Below are positions 53,376 to 61,687 of a stretch of DNA of 64,000 nt, piece by piece. How positions within the stretch are numbered: position 1 is the first letter of the stretch; each line of letters opens with the position of its first letter. Source of the stretch: Nocardioides sp. InS609-2 (lineage in GTDB: Bacteria > Actinomycetota > Actinomycetes > Propionibacteriales > Nocardioidaceae); assembly GCF_023208195.1 (NCBI RefSeq), contig NZ_CP060034.1:1984001-2048000 (forward strand). Reading direction: 5' to 3'. Position numbers and translations under genes: made by a program. The notes beneath the pieces are model-generated. The model searched no databases. It was not told the DNA's origin and saw only the letters and a list, made by a program, of their open reading frames with translations.

Positions 53376-53834
53376 TCAGTCGACCTTGGCGAGCGCGGTG
53401 AGCACCTGGCTCCGCGTCGGAGCACCCGCTGCCCGGGTCACCTCGACACCGGTCGCATCGAGCACCAGCGTCGTGGGCGTGCGCAGCACCCCGACGCGCC
53501 TGACCAGCTCGAGATGCTCCTCGGCGTCGACCTCCACGTGCGTGACTCCCGGCACCGTGCCCGCGACGTCGGCAAGGACGACCCGGGTGGTCCGGCAGGG
53601 CGCACAGAACGCGCTGGAGAACTGGAGCAGGGTCGCGCGCTCCCCCAGCCGGCCGGCGTACGGCGTGGAGTCGAGGAGGCTGACCGCCGCCGGTGACTCG
53701 ACCGTCGGGCCGGGCTCGCCGGCTCCGGCCACGCGATGGGTCCCCCGGAATCTTCCGTCGACGATCAGGCGCCAGCCGCCGAACGCGACGGCGAGGAGTA
53801 CGGCGCCCGCGAGCACCCACTGACCGGTCGACAT
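53376..53834 (-). CDS. Membrane-anchored thioredoxin-like protein (ThiX)
   Basis: 152 residues. One N-terminal helix (QWVLAGAVLLAVAFGGW) anchors it, with the thioredoxin domain outside. The active-site motif is FCAPCRTT (Cys-Ala-Pro-Cys) in LLQFSSAFCAPCRTTRVVL, and the cis-Pro loop is RTPTTLVLDATG. It probably reduces or exchanges disulfides of the DUF4395 protein or sulfurtransferase partners, as its mycobacterial counterpart Rv0816c sits in the same block. ATG 53834 was chosen; the frame upstream runs through the long palindrome. Confidence 0.88.
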   Translation of the reverse strand: MSTGQWVLAGAVLLAVAFGGWRLIVDGRFRGTHRVAGAGEPGPTVESPAAVSLLDSTPYAGRLGERATLLQFSSAFCAPCRTTRVVLADVAGTVPGVTHVEVDAEEHLELVRRVGVLRTPTTLVLDATGVEVTRAAGAPTRSQVLTALAKVD

Positions 53835-53867
53835 GTTGGCACAACACCGGTGGCAGCCGTCCCCATT

Positions 53868-53939
53868 CCCGGGATAGTCCAGTCGCTTCTTGTTGTCCGT
53901 GGCCGGTGAGGCGACAAGAAGCGACTGGACTACTCCGGG
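53868..53939. repeat. Long perfect inverted repeat upstream of the ThiX-like gene
   Basis: Arms of 19 bases match perfectly (53875-53893 and 53914-53932) around a 20-base loop. CCCGG at 53868-53872 and CCGGG at 53935-53939 extend the stem with two mismatches between, giving an arm of about 26 bases. It lies between the ThiX-like start and the terminator of the secreted repeat protein gene. It is too perfect and long for a simple terminator and may be a mobile palindromic unit. Confidence 0.8.
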
Positions 53940-53950
53940 CACACCACGAC

Positions 53951-53985
53951 GAGGGGCCCCGGCGAACGTGTCGCCGGAGCCCCTC
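53951..53985 (-). terminator. Terminator of the secreted repeat protein gene
   Basis: GAGGGGCCCCGGCGA (53951-53965) pairs with TCGCCGGAGCCCCTC (53971-53985) over 15 bases. The single mismatch becomes a G-U pair on the minus-strand RNA, indicating that it serves the minus-strand gene that stops 33 bases before. Confidence 0.75.
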
Positions 53986-54017
53986 GAATGTTTGGTTCAG
54001 ATCAGCAGATCATGCGC

Positions 54018-56180
54018 TCAGCGCTTGACCTTCTTGGTGATCTCGGTCGAGCCGGCCTTGCCCTTGCCGATGAAGACGACCTGGAGCTTGTCCTTGGCCT
54101 TGTCCTTCTTCAGCTTGGCGAGCGAGACGGTGGCCTTGCCCTTCTTGACCTTGGCCTTGCCGACCTTCTTGAGCTTGAGCTCGCCGTTGTCCTTGACGCC
54201 GACGATCTCCTTGACGATGACGGTGCCCTTGACCTTCTTGGTCTTGAGACCCTTCACCTTGACCTTGATGGCCAGCGACTTGCCCTGTGCCTTGGCCTTC
54301 ACCTTCGGCTTGAGCCCGACCTTCTGGGTCGAGGCGCTCGTGGCCGAGGCCTTCAGCTTGCCGTTCTGGTTGGTGACGCGCACCGACAGCTTCTTGCCGA
54401 TAAGCGCCGTGGTCGGCACGAAGGACTGACCCGTCGCGACAACCACACCATTGGCGAGCCACTCGTAGGTGAACTTGGAGTTGGTCTCCTGGTTCCAGCG
54501 GCCCTTGTCGGCCGTGATGGCCGTGCCGACCCACGGGTACTTCGAGGTCGTGGGACGCTCGACGGCCTTGAGGACGTTGCCCAGGGCGGCGTTGATGCCA
54601 CCGATCATCGTGTTCGTCTTGACGTTGATCGTCTTGGCGTCCTCGACGAGGGCGTTGTCGTACCACTCCAGGACGTGCTCGTTCTCGTAGAAGAGCACCT
54701 TGTAGCTGCCCGGGACCAGGTCGCGGGCCTCGTAGGTGCCGTCGGTCTTCACATCGGCGAACCCGGCCTCAACGCCATCGGCGCTGTAGAACAGGACGCC
54801 GGCGTCGGCGACAGAGAGTCCGGCCTCGCTGGTGACGGTGCCAGAGACCCCGCCGTAGTACTCCATAGAGATGTTGACACCAGCGACCGGTGCGGCCGGG
54901 TAGGTGACAACAGCGGCGTTCTCGAAGCTGACCGAGTCGCCGTACCAGTTCGAGCGGGCACCGAACGTGGTGTCCTCACGCTCGCTGAAGCCGGACGCGA
55001 GCACCTTGAACTGAGTCTCGTTGGGGACCTGGTCGAGCGTCGTGAAGGAGTAGTTACCCGCACGGTTGGTGACGGTCGACTCGACGTCGATCCGGTCGTC
55101 CGGGTCGGCCGGCGTGTTGAACGCCGTGACGTCGACGCCCGCGATCGGCACGCCGGACGCGTCAAGAACGGCGCCCGTGACGTCGACAGGCGAGTCAGGA
55201 GCGACGACCGGAGCCGGGGTCAGGGTGACCGTGGGGAGACCCGCGGGCGCGTTCGGGGCAACCGCGACGGGAGTCGCGGCGGCCGCGGTGGCGACGTTGT
55301 TGTAGTACTCGCCGATGTACTCGTCGAGGCTGTCGAAGTACTCCAGCTTGTAGCTGCCGCCAGGCAGGTTCTCGACGTGGTACGTACCGGTCTTGTCGGT
55401 ACGGTCGGAGCCCAGCGTGGCACCCGTGGTCGCGTCGGTGGCGAACACCGTGATGAGCTCGAGCGGAGCACCCGCGTCGCTTGTCACGACACCGTTGATC
55501 GAGCTACCGGCAGTCAGCACGACGGCGCCGACATTGGCACCCGCGCTGGTCGCCGTGACGACGTCAGCGGTCGCCAGGGACTGCTTGTCGTTGAAGTACT
55601 CGGTGGCGAATTTTTCGGCCCGGAACCTCAGCTTCACGCTGGGCGTGCCGACTGGCAGGGTGAAGACACCCTTCTCGTCGGTGCTGGTCTGGCCGGCGCC
55701 CGCGTTGGTCGCGGAGTTGGTGGCCGTGACCGTGGCATCGGCAACGGGTCGACCCGCCGCGTCGGTGACCGTGCCGGTCACGAACGGGCGACGGTCGATG
55801 GTCCACGGCTGGAGGGCTGCGCCCGCGCCAGCGACGACAACGGTGTCACCCGTCGCGAAGTCCGCCTTGTTGAGGTAGTACTCGGACTGGAGCTCGTAGT
55901 CGAAGGGGGCGAACTGGAGCTTGTAGCTGCCCGCGGGCAGCGACAGACCGATGTGCCCGTTGCTGACGAACTCGTTGGTGAACTCGCTGCCATCGAGCTC
56001 GTAGACGCTGACCGTGCCCTGGGCCGGGTTACCGGCCGCATCGACCACGCTTCCGGAGACATTGTCGGCCGCGTGGGCCGGGGCCACGAGGCCCATGGTG
56101 AGTGCACCACCGGCGAGCGCAGTGAGCGCTCCCAGCGATGTCAGGCGACGAATCCCCCGCCGCAGTTCTTGCTTGATCAC
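54018..56180 (-). CDS. Secreted protein with repeated carboxypeptidase-regulatory-like domains
   Basis: About 720 residues. A Sec signal peptide (RLTSLGALTALAGGALTMG…AHA) is followed by about five Ig/CNA-B-like units, each with a strand such as VSGSVVDAAGNPAQGTVSV and an aromatic strand like GSYKLEYFDSLDEYIGEYY. A KYPWVGTAITADKG segment and a Lys-rich beta domain ending in KKVKR follow. No LPxTG anchor is seen; the basic end may bind wall polymers. GTG 56180 was chosen because AAAGGTGGAG lies directly before it; ATG 56198 would have no ribosome site and would overlap it. Probable adhesin or surface-layer component. Confidence 0.82.
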   Translation of the reverse strand: MIKQELRRGIRRLTSLGALTALAGGALTMGLVAPAHAADNVSGSVVDAAGNPAQGTVSVYELDGSEFTNEFVSNGHIGLSLPAGSYKLQFAPFDYELQSEYYLNKADFATGDTVVVAGAGAALQPWTIDRRPFVTGTVTDAAGRPVADATVTATNSATNAGAGQTSTDEKGVFTLPVGTPSVKLRFRAEKFATEYFNDKQSLATADVVTATSAGANVGAVVLTAGSSINGVVTSDAGAPLELITVFATDATTGATLGSDRTDKTGTYHVENLPGGSYKLEYFDSLDEYIGEYYNNVATAAAATPVAVAPNAPAGLPTVTLTPAPVVAPDSPVDVTGAVLDASGVPIAGVDVTAFNTPADPDDRIDVESTVTNRAGNYSFTTLDQVPNETQFKVLASGFSEREDTTFGARSNWYGDSVSFENAAVVTYPAAPVAGVNISMEYYGGVSGTVTSEAGLSVADAGVLFYSADGVEAGFADVKTDGTYEARDLVPGSYKVLFYENEHVLEWYDNALVEDAKTINVKTNTMIGGINAALGNVLKAVERPTTSKYPWVGTAITADKGRWNQETNSKFTYEWLANGVVVATGQSFVPTTALIGKKLSVRVTNQNGKLKASATSASTQKVGLKPKVKAKAQGKSLAIKVKVKGLKTKKVKGTVIVKEIVGVKDNGELKLKKVGKAKVKKGKATVSLAKLKKDKAKDKLQVVFIGKGKAGSTEITKKVKR

Positions 56181-56198
56181 ACGCTCCACCTTTCGCAT

Positions 56199-56368
56199 GG
56201 ATATATGCGCATACGGACGGTGATCGTCGACCCCCGTCGTTTGACATGTCTTTAACTACAGGAAGAAGACTCGAAATAGCCAGTCCGGGTTGCGCCAGAC
56301 ACACGAGTTTCTTCATCTCTTTCCGGTAACGCCGGGCCTTTTACCCGCAAATGGCCGGTCCACACCTC
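56199..56368. promoter_or_regulatory. Leader region of the secreted repeat protein gene
   Basis: 170 bases between the repeat-protein start and the MoaD stop on the minus strand. It includes an AT-rich part (around 56250-56280, TAGTTAAAG on the minus strand as a possible -10) and a GC hairpin-like stretch at about 56330-56360. A structured leader is possible but no riboswitch class was recognised. Confidence 0.3.
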
Positions 56369-56674
56369 TCAACCACCGGCAAATGGCGGGAGGAATTCGA
56401 CCGTCTCACCCATCTGGACCACGACGTCGTCGGGTGAGCGTGCTCCGACCGGCCGGTCACCCACGAGCATCGCGCAGGCGTCGAGGACCCGCAGCAGCTC
56501 GGGCGAGGGGCGTGCGGTCGTCACCATCCGGAGCACGTCGCGCAGCGTCACCGGGCCGTCCACGACGAACGTGTCGGAGTCGGTGCCCGCAGCCGAGCGG
56601 GCCGCCGCCCAGTAGTGCACGGTGACCGACGAAGCGGTCTCAACTGACGTCGGTTGGCCGGGTGTGCTGCTCAT
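56369..56674 (-). CDS. MoaD/ThiS-family ubiquitin-like sulfur carrier
   Basis: 101 residues. The beta-grasp fold runs from [14 protein letters not shown] to the C-terminal [17 protein letters not shown], ending with the Gly-Gly needed for adenylation and thiocarboxylate formation. It supplies sulfur to molybdopterin or another pathway. It is close to the sulfurtransferase block, but no other moa gene is in the window. ATG 56674 opens the conserved part. Divergent from glnR with 44 bases between starts. Confidence 0.9.
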   Translation of the reverse strand: MSSTPGQPTSVETASSVTVHYWAAARSAAGTDSDTFVVDGPVTLRDVLRMVTTARPSPELLRVLDACAMLVGDRPVGARSPDDVVVQMGETVEFLPPFAGG

Positions 56675-56718
56675 GGCTCGATATCCTTGCGTATCCGCCC
56701 CGCCGCGAGGAGGCCCAC

Positions 56719-57465
56719 ATGAGCACTCTGCTGCTGCTGACGAGCGCCCTCCAGCCGTCGGCCGAGGTGCTGCCAGGGCTGGGACTGCTCGGTCACCAGG
56801 TCCGCATCCTGCCCGCCGAGGGCAGCGCGCTGCTCGACGCACCCGGCGCCGACCTGCTCCTTGTGGACGGGCGCCAAGACCTCGCCCACGCCCGTGACCT
56901 GTGCCGGTTGATCCGCACCACCGGCACCGACGTCCCGGTACTCCTCGTCGTCACGGAGGGCGGCCTCGCGGTCGTCCAGCACGACTGGGGCATGGACGAC
57001 GTCGTGCTGCACACCTGTGGTCCGGCCGAGCTCGAGGCTCGCATCAAGCTGGCCATCGGCCGGCTCCGTGCCCAGCGGGAGGCCGACGACCCCGAGTCGC
57101 ACGTGATCCGCACGGGTGAGGTCGTGGTCGACGACGCGACGTACACAGCGAAGGTGAGCGGCCGCTCGCTCGACCTGACGTTCAAGGAGTTCGAGCTCCT
57201 CAAGTACCTCGCCCAGCACCCGGGTCGGGTCTTCTCGCGGCAGCAGCTGCTGCAGGAGGTGTGGGGCTACGACTACTTCGGCGGCACCCGGACTGTCGAC
57301 GTGCACGTACGCCGTCTGCGGGCCAAGCTCGGGCCCGAGAACGAGACCCTCATCGGCACCGTGCGCAACGTCGGCTACCGGTTCGTGCTGCGCAGCAAAG
57401 CGACCGGTGCCGCCGACGAGCCGGCCGAGCAGACGGCGGCCGATCACGTGAGCTCCGACGCCTGA
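56719..57465 (+). CDS. glnR: GlnR-like OmpR-family transcriptional regulator
   Basis: 248 residues. The N-terminal receiver-like half ([41 protein letters not shown]) is atypical, as in GlnR, which is not controlled by a classical histidine kinase. The C-terminal winged helix reads [51 protein letters not shown]. GlnR controls nitrogen assimilation genes. A GAGGAGG ribosome site precedes ATG 56719. mshD follows after one base, matching the mycobacterial order Rv0818-Rv0819. Confidence 0.9.
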   Translation: MSTLLLLTSALQPSAEVLPGLGLLGHQVRILPAEGSALLDAPGADLLLVDGRQDLAHARDLCRLIRTTGTDVPVLLVVTEGGLAVVQHDWGMDDVVLHTCGPAELEARIKLAIGRLRAQREADDPESHVIRTGEVVVDDATYTAKVSGRSLDLTFKEFELLKYLAQHPGRVFSRQQLLQEVWGYDYFGGTRTVDVHVRRLRAKLGPENETLIGTVRNVGYRFVLRSKATGAADEPAEQTAADHVSSDA

Positions 57466-57466
57466 C

Positions 57467-58279
57467 GTGGATCTCGACCGCATCACCGACATCTCCGCTG
57501 CGGCCACGGCTGCTGACGGCGCCGAGCCGCTCGACGAGGCCATCTGGCTCGCGCTGCGGCACGCGGCCCCGGGCGTCGTCGTACACGTGGAGGACAGCGG
57601 GTTCTCCCTTCTGTACGACGCCGAGCTGGCCGTGGTGGTCACGCCCGACCGGCGTGGCGACGGAGTCGGCGGCCGACTGGTGGCCGAGGCCCTGGCCGGA
57701 GTGGAGGGACCGGTGCGCGCCTGGTCGCACGGCGGGCACCCCGCGGCTGCGGTCCTGGCCGCGCGTCACGGCTTCGCCCGGGTGCGTGACCTCTGGGTGA
57801 TGCGGCGACCGACCGACCTGCCACTCTCCGCGCGACGAGAGCTGCCCGGCATCACGATCCGGAGTTATCGCGACGACGACGCGGCCGAGATCATTCGCGT
57901 CAACGCCGCTGCCTTCGCGCACCACCCGGAGCAGGGGGCGATGGACGCCAACAACCTCGCGACCCGGATGGCCGAGCCGTGGTTCGACCCCGCCGGCCTG
58001 CTGGTCGCGACCGAGGGAGGGCGGGTGCTGGGCTTCCACTGGACCAAGCAGCACTCACCCGAGCTCGGCGAGGTCTACGTCGTCGGCATCGACCCCGCCG
58101 CCCAGGGCAAGGGGCTGGGCAAGGCGCTCACGCTCGCGGGGCTCGACCACCTGGCCGGCATCGGCGTCGAGTCGGTGCTGCTCTACGTCGAGGCCGACAA
58201 CGCGCCTGCGCTCGCCGTCTACTCCGGGCTCGGCTTCACCCACGCTGACGCCGACACGCACGTGATGTACGCCCGTTGA
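57467..58279 (+). CDS. mshD: Mycothiol synthase (acetyltransferase MshD)
   Basis: 270 residues, two GNAT domains. The N-terminal half is degenerate; the C-terminal one has the acetyl-CoA loop EVYVVGIDPAAQGKGLGKALTLAGL and LLYVEADNAPALAVYSGLGF. It acetylates Cys-GlcN-inositol, the last step of mycothiol, the main thiol of Actinobacteria. GTG 57467 lies one base after glnR. Its TGA stop lies inside a palindromic arm that is repeated inverted at the ygfZ stop. Confidence 0.92.
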   Translation: MDLDRITDISAAATAADGAEPLDEAIWLALRHAAPGVVVHVEDSGFSLLYDAELAVVVTPDRRGDGVGGRLVAEALAGVEGPVRAWSHGGHPAAAVLAARHGFARVRDLWVMRRPTDLPLSARRELPGITIRSYRDDDAAEIIRVNAAAFAHHPEQGAMDANNLATRMAEPWFDPAGLLVATEGGRVLGFHWTKQHSPELGEVYVVGIDPAAQGKGLGKALTLAGLDHLAGIGVESVLLYVEADNAPALAVYSGLGFTHADADTHVMYAR

Positions 58280-58391
58280 GTTGCGCCTCAGTACCCGTTC
58301 ACATGCGCCTGCGTACCTGTCGAGATGCGGCCCCGTCCCCCGCTGAAGTGCACGAGGCGCAACTCAACGGTTCGGGAGGCGCAACTCAACG
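58274..58391. repeat. Inverted repeats carrying the stop codons of mshD and ygfZ
   Basis: CGTTGAGTTGCGCCTC at 58274-58289 is repeated inverted at 58354-58369 and again at 58376-58391. The first copy contains the mshD TGA and the last contains the ygfZ TGA, so both convergent genes end within copies of one 16-bp sequence. Between them are related stretches (ATGCGCCTGCGTACC and so on). It probably forms a bidirectional terminator and looks like a repeat family. Confidence 0.8.
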
Positions 58392-59315
58392 CAGCTTGGG
58401 GCGGACGTGCAGGCCGATCTCGGGGTCGACGACAGCTTCTTGAGCGGCCGGCATGCCGTCGACACCGAGCGTGGCGTCCAGCGGCACGTTGCGCTTGACC
58501 AGGGCCAGCGCGATCGGGCCCAGCTCGTGATGGCGGGCGCTCGTGCCGACGAACCCGATGACCTTGTCGCCGTGAAGTACGTCGCTGCCCGCGGGCGGCA
58601 GCCGGTTCTCTGAACCGTCGAGGTGCAGCAGCGTCAGCCGACGCGGCGGACGGCCGAGGGTGTGCACCCGCGCGACGGTCTCCTGGCCGCGGTAGCAGCC
58701 CTTGTCGAGGTGTACGGCGACCGGGATCGCGCCGACCTCGTTGGGGATGGTCCGGTGGTCGGTGTCGATGCCGTAGCGGACCTCGCCGCGCTCGATGCGC
58801 AGTGCCTCGAACGCCCAGAAGCCGCACGCGGGGCCTGCCGCCGCGGCGTACTCGGTGAGTCGGTCGCGAGGCACGAGCTCGTAGCGTCCGCCCCGCCAGC
58901 TGGTCGCGATCTCGGCGGTGACGTCACTGACCTCGACGCGCATCATGAAGCGCATCCGATCGAGGAACTCAACAGCGCCGGCCGCGGCGCCGGGCTCCAT
59001 GTGGGCCGTGAACGACTCTCCGTCGTCGACGCCGGTGAACGCGTGCTCGACGTGCCCCTGCGGGCTGAGGATCAGCGCCTGGGTCCAGGTGCCCGGCGCG
59101 AGGTCGGTCAGGTGCTGGGTCGTGAGCGAGTGCAGCCAGGTCAGCCGGTCGGCCCCGGAGACACGGATGACGTCGCGGTGCGAGAGGTCGACGAAGCCGT
59201 CACCACCGACCAGGGTGCGCTGCTCGCCGTTGAACGAGCCGTAGTGGGCAGCGACGGGTGCGTCGATGCCGTCTCCGGCGACGGCGCCGGGCAGGTCGAG
59301 CAGCGGGCTAACCAT
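58386..59315 (-). CDS. ygfZ: YgfZ/GcvT-like folate-binding protein (Fe-S cluster maintenance)
   Basis: 309 residues of the GcvT fold. The YgfZ signature K-G-C-Y-x-G-Q-E is present in VHLDKGCYRGQETVARV. The start (VDLSHRDVIRVSGADRLTWLHSLTTQHL) and the RIERGEVRYGID segment match too. It uses folate to support assembly or repair of certain Fe-S enzymes. ATG 59315 overlaps the end of the fur gene by eight bases. The order ygfZ-fur-nitrobindin partly matches the mycobacterial Rv0811c-Rv0813c region. Confidence 0.92.
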   Translation of the reverse strand: MVSPLLDLPGAVAGDGIDAPVAAHYGSFNGEQRTLVGGDGFVDLSHRDVIRVSGADRLTWLHSLTTQHLTDLAPGTWTQALILSPQGHVEHAFTGVDDGESFTAHMEPGAAAGAVEFLDRMRFMMRVEVSDVTAEIATSWRGGRYELVPRDRLTEYAAAAGPACGFWAFEALRIERGEVRYGIDTDHRTIPNEVGAIPVAVHLDKGCYRGQETVARVHTLGRPPRRLTLLHLDGSENRLPPAGSDVLHGDKVIGFVGTSARHHELGPIALALVKRNVPLDATLGVDGMPAAQEAVVDPEIGLHVRPKLR

Positions 59316-59757
59316 GGGAGTGGTCCTCTGGGTGGGGGTCGGCGGGTGGTTCGCAGGTCTCACACGCCCCGAACACCGCGAGGTGTCCGAGGTCGATCAC
59401 GAAGCCGTGATCGGCGCGCAGTGTCTCGACCAGGGGTGCGGCCACGTCTGGTGCAACCGACTGGACCCGGTGGCAATTCCGGCAGACGAGGTGGAAGTGG
59501 GTCGGGCCCGCGGTCGAGTGGTAGGTCGGGGCTCGGTCGCTCAGGTGCGTGTGCCGCACCAGGCCCAGCTCCTCCAGCACCTCGAGAGTGCGGTAGATCG
59601 TGGAGGCATTCACTGCGGACGACTGGTGGCGCACGTGTGCCAGCACCTCGTCGGGAGTCGAGTGACCGAGCTCTTCGACGGCCCGCAGGATCAGCTGACG
59701 CTGGGCGGTCAGCCGGTAGCCACTGCCCCGCAGCCGGTCTGCCAGGTCGTCGTTCAT
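59308..59757 (-). CDS. Fur-family metal-responsive regulator
   Basis: 149 residues. The winged helix is in the N-terminal half (YRLTAQRQLILRAVEELGHSTPDEVLAHV; VNASTIYRTLEVLEELGLV). The C-terminal half has metal sites: THFHLVCRNCHRVQS and a final CETC pair, plus a His-rich tail. The pattern fits Fur or Zur; iron, zinc or another metal cannot be decided. ATG 59757 shares one base with the nitrobindin-like stop and its end overlaps ygfZ, so the three form one minus-strand operon. Confidence 0.93.
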   Translation of the reverse strand: MNDDLADRLRGSGYRLTAQRQLILRAVEELGHSTPDEVLAHVRHQSSAVNASTIYRTLEVLEELGLVRHTHLSDRAPTYHSTAGPTHFHLVCRNCHRVQSVAPDVAAPLVETLRADHGFVIDLGHLAVFGACETCEPPADPHPEDHSHG

Positions 59758-60251
59758 CACGCCCGCTGCAGCCGGGCCCACAGGTGCGACTGGAGCTCCT
59801 GGCCCATCGCCGCCATGTCGTAGGCGTAGAGAAGGTCACCCTCGACGTTGCCGTAGAGCCGGGTGCCGCCGACGTACTCCTTGGCGCTGGCCGTGCGGAC
59901 CACCGCGTCGGTCGTGAGCTGGAGCTTGCCGCCCTCGGCGTCGCCGTACCAGGTCTCGACGAAGCCGGTGTTGTGGCTGAGCAGGAACTCGACCTTGCCC
60001 GGCTCGGGGCACCGCAAGAAGCCGGTTTCGATGGCTGCGTCGCGGACCTTGTCGCCTGCCTCGTCGATGATCTCGGCGCGGGCCATGTAATGGAAGAACG
60101 GCCGGCCGTCGTGGGTGAAGATCAGCTCCTGCCGGAACTCGAAGGGCTCGATCGTCGGGTAGTCACCGCGTCCGTTGCCGCGCCAGGTGCCCAGCAGCCA
60201 GGCGATCGGGCCGCAGTTGGGGTGCAGGTTGTCAGGGAGCTCGAACGCCAT
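59757..60251 (-). CDS. Nitrobindin-like (THAP4/FABP family) heme-binding protein
   Basis: 164 residues, a ten-strand lipocalin-like barrel. The start LHPNCGPIAWLLGTWRGNGRGDYPT is the family hallmark (compare Rv0813c of M. tuberculosis), followed by PFEFRQELIFTHDGRPF and FLLSHNTGFVETW. Relatives bind heme and detoxify peroxynitrite; the proximal His is expected near the C-terminus (LQSHLWARLQ). ATG 60251 was chosen. It is divergent from the DsrE-family gene, with 23 bases between starts. Confidence 0.92.
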   Translation of the reverse strand: MAFELPDNLHPNCGPIAWLLGTWRGNGRGDYPTIEPFEFRQELIFTHDGRPFFHYMARAEIIDEAGDKVRDAAIETGFLRCPEPGKVEFLLSHNTGFVETWYGDAEGGKLQLTTDAVVRTASAKEYVGGTRLYGNVEGDLLYAYDMAAMGQELQSHLWARLQRA

Positions 60252-60274
60252 GGTGGTGAGTTTAGTGTGATCGC

Positions 60275-60637
60275 ATGTCTCGCCCACTCGTCGTCAAGAT
60301 CACCTGCGGTGCCGAAGCCCCCGAGCGGTGCAACCAGGGGTTCACCGTCGCCGCGTCCGCCATCGCCTCGGGCGCCGTGGTGTCGCTGTGGCTGACCGGG
60401 GACGCGGCGTGGTTCGGCGTGCCCGGCCGCGCGGAGGACTTCGAGCTCGACCTCGCCCCTCCGTTGGCCCAGCTGCGCGATGCCGTGCTCGCCGGTGGCC
60501 GCGTGACGGTGTGCTCGCAGTGCGCCGCCCGCCGCGGGATCGTCCAGGGCGACCTGGTCGAGGGAGCGGTGATCGCCGGCGCCGCGTCGTTCGCCGAAGA
60601 GATCTTGCAGCCCGAGGTGCAGGCGCTCGTCTACTGA
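60275..60637 (+). CDS. DsrE-family protein
   Basis: 120 residues. LVVKITCGAEAPERCNQGFTVAASAIASG at the start, VSLWLTGDAAWFGVPG and VTVCSQCAARRGI later are the DsrE/YchN pattern found in actinobacterial small proteins. Several Cys residues (Cys11, Cys19 and the Cys-Ser-Gln-Cys pair) could handle sulfur, but the transfer role of DsrE proper is not established for this subgroup. Short intergenic distance to the nitrobindin-like gene suggests a shared promoter region. Confidence 0.82.
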   Translation: MSRPLVVKITCGAEAPERCNQGFTVAASAIASGAVVSLWLTGDAAWFGVPGRAEDFELDLAPPLAQLRDAVLAGGRVTVCSQCAARRGIVQGDLVEGAVIAGAASFAEEILQPEVQALVY

Positions 60638-60681
60638 GCCGGTACGTCGCCCGGTCCAGATAGCGTGCCTGCCATGACTCG

Positions 60682-61191
60682 GTGCTCTGCTTCGTCGTCG
60701 TCTCTGCCGTGCTGGTCCTGTCCGGCTGTTCCGACGACCCGGAGCCCCGCACCTCACCCTCCAGCAGCTCACCGGCAGCCGACAACCCGTGCGCCAAGGT
60801 CACCGAGGCCCAGCTCACCGAATGGGCGGGCACGGAGCAGGTGATGCTCGAGCCGAGCGTCCGAGGCGTGCTCATCCGCTGCGGGACCAAGGTCAGTGAT
60901 GACGACATGGTGCTGAGCTGGCGTTTCAAGCCACTCGTCAACTCACTGGAGACGGAGGGGGAGGCCGCGGAGCTGCCGGGGCTGAAGCGGCGCTCGATCC
61001 AGCTCGGCGAGTCGACACCCGCGAGGCTGCTCACGGGCACCGTAGTCGGCCCCCGGGTAGCCGAGGTCGTCACCGTCCTTGGGGCCCAGACCCTCATCGT
61101 CAACGCCACCACGGCCGGCGTGGATGCGGCCGTCACAAGCAAGACGCTGGAAGAGATGTCCACGCAGATCGCCGCGGCGTACACCCGCTGA
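60682..61191 (+). CDS. Putative lipoprotein with possible 5' frame damage
   Basis: 169 residues. The hydrophobic start ends in a lipobox (LVLSGCSDD, Cys16), followed by a Pro/Ser-rich linker and a folded domain beginning DNPCAKVTEAQLTEWAG, which resembles the DUF3558-type lipoproteins. The GTG at 60682 gives a signal without the usual basic N-terminus. An ATG eight bases upstream (60674) opens Met-Thr-Arg in another frame, and one extra base would join it to the lipoprotein frame. Anchored on the outer face of the membrane; function unknown. Confidence 0.72.
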   Translation: MLCFVVVSAVLVLSGCSDDPEPRTSPSSSSPAADNPCAKVTEAQLTEWAGTEQVMLEPSVRGVLIRCGTKVSDDDMVLSWRFKPLVNSLETEGEAAELPGLKRRSIQLGESTPARLLTGTVVGPRVAEVVTVLGAQTLIVNATTAGVDAAVTSKTLEEMSTQIAAAYTR

Positions 61192-61269
61192 CACCCACAC
61201 GTTTGTCACACCCCTTCCAGGGAAGGGTTCACAGCATCGGCCACGGGGCCGGGCCGATCGAGAAAGGCG

Positions 61270-61638
61270 ATGAGCCAGGGGACCTTGGCGCTGGAGTGGG
61301 AGCAGCTCGGGCAGATGCAGGCCGAGCACGCCGACCAGGACCTGCGACTCGCGATGGACCGGATCGACGGGCTCTTCTCCGACCTCATTGCCCGCGAGGC
61401 CGAGGAGGGCATGGACCCGGAGATCGCAGCCCTGTTCGACGAGCTGAGCGGCGCCGAGTCGGCCCGGGCCGACTTCCGGTCGCTGCACCAGCGAGTACAC
61501 GAGGATCGCCTGACCTGGGCGGCCTTCTGGGCCAGCCCGCAGGACGAGCCGGGCGGGCTCGCGCTCTTCAGCGCCGTCGTACACGCGCAGCTTGCGCGTC
61601 AGCGGCAGACCGCCGCCGAGCAGCCGCCCGAGAGCTGA
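61270..61638 (+). CDS. Hypothetical helical protein
   Basis: 122 residues, rich in Glu, Asp and Ala, predicted helical ([32 protein letters not shown]). No signal peptide, no recognised family. A GAGAAAGG ribosome site lies about five bases before the ATG. A short inverted repeat (CCCTTCC/GGAAGGG near 61212-61227) lies in the leader. It precedes ppk1 by 49 bases on the same strand and may be cotranscribed with it. Confidence 0.65.
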   Translation: MSQGTLALEWEQLGQMQAEHADQDLRLAMDRIDGLFSDLIAREAEEGMDPEIAALFDELSGAESARADFRSLHQRVHEDRLTWAAFWASPQDEPGGLALFSAVVHAQLARQRQTAAEQPPES

Positions 61639-61687
61639 ACGGCCGCAGCGTCACTCGTTGTTCACCGGTGTTTGCGAGACTCACTCC

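Noticed and set aside
56199..56368. Cyclic di-GMP or ydaO-type riboswitch in the repeat-protein leader
   Set aside because: The conserved core sequences of those classes could not be found on the minus strand; only general hairpin potential remains.
56365..56385. Repeat end (GGTGGTTGAG) at the MoaD stop
   Set aside because: Gly-Gly-stop is required for MoaD function and explains the sequence; the flanks do not continue the repeat pattern.
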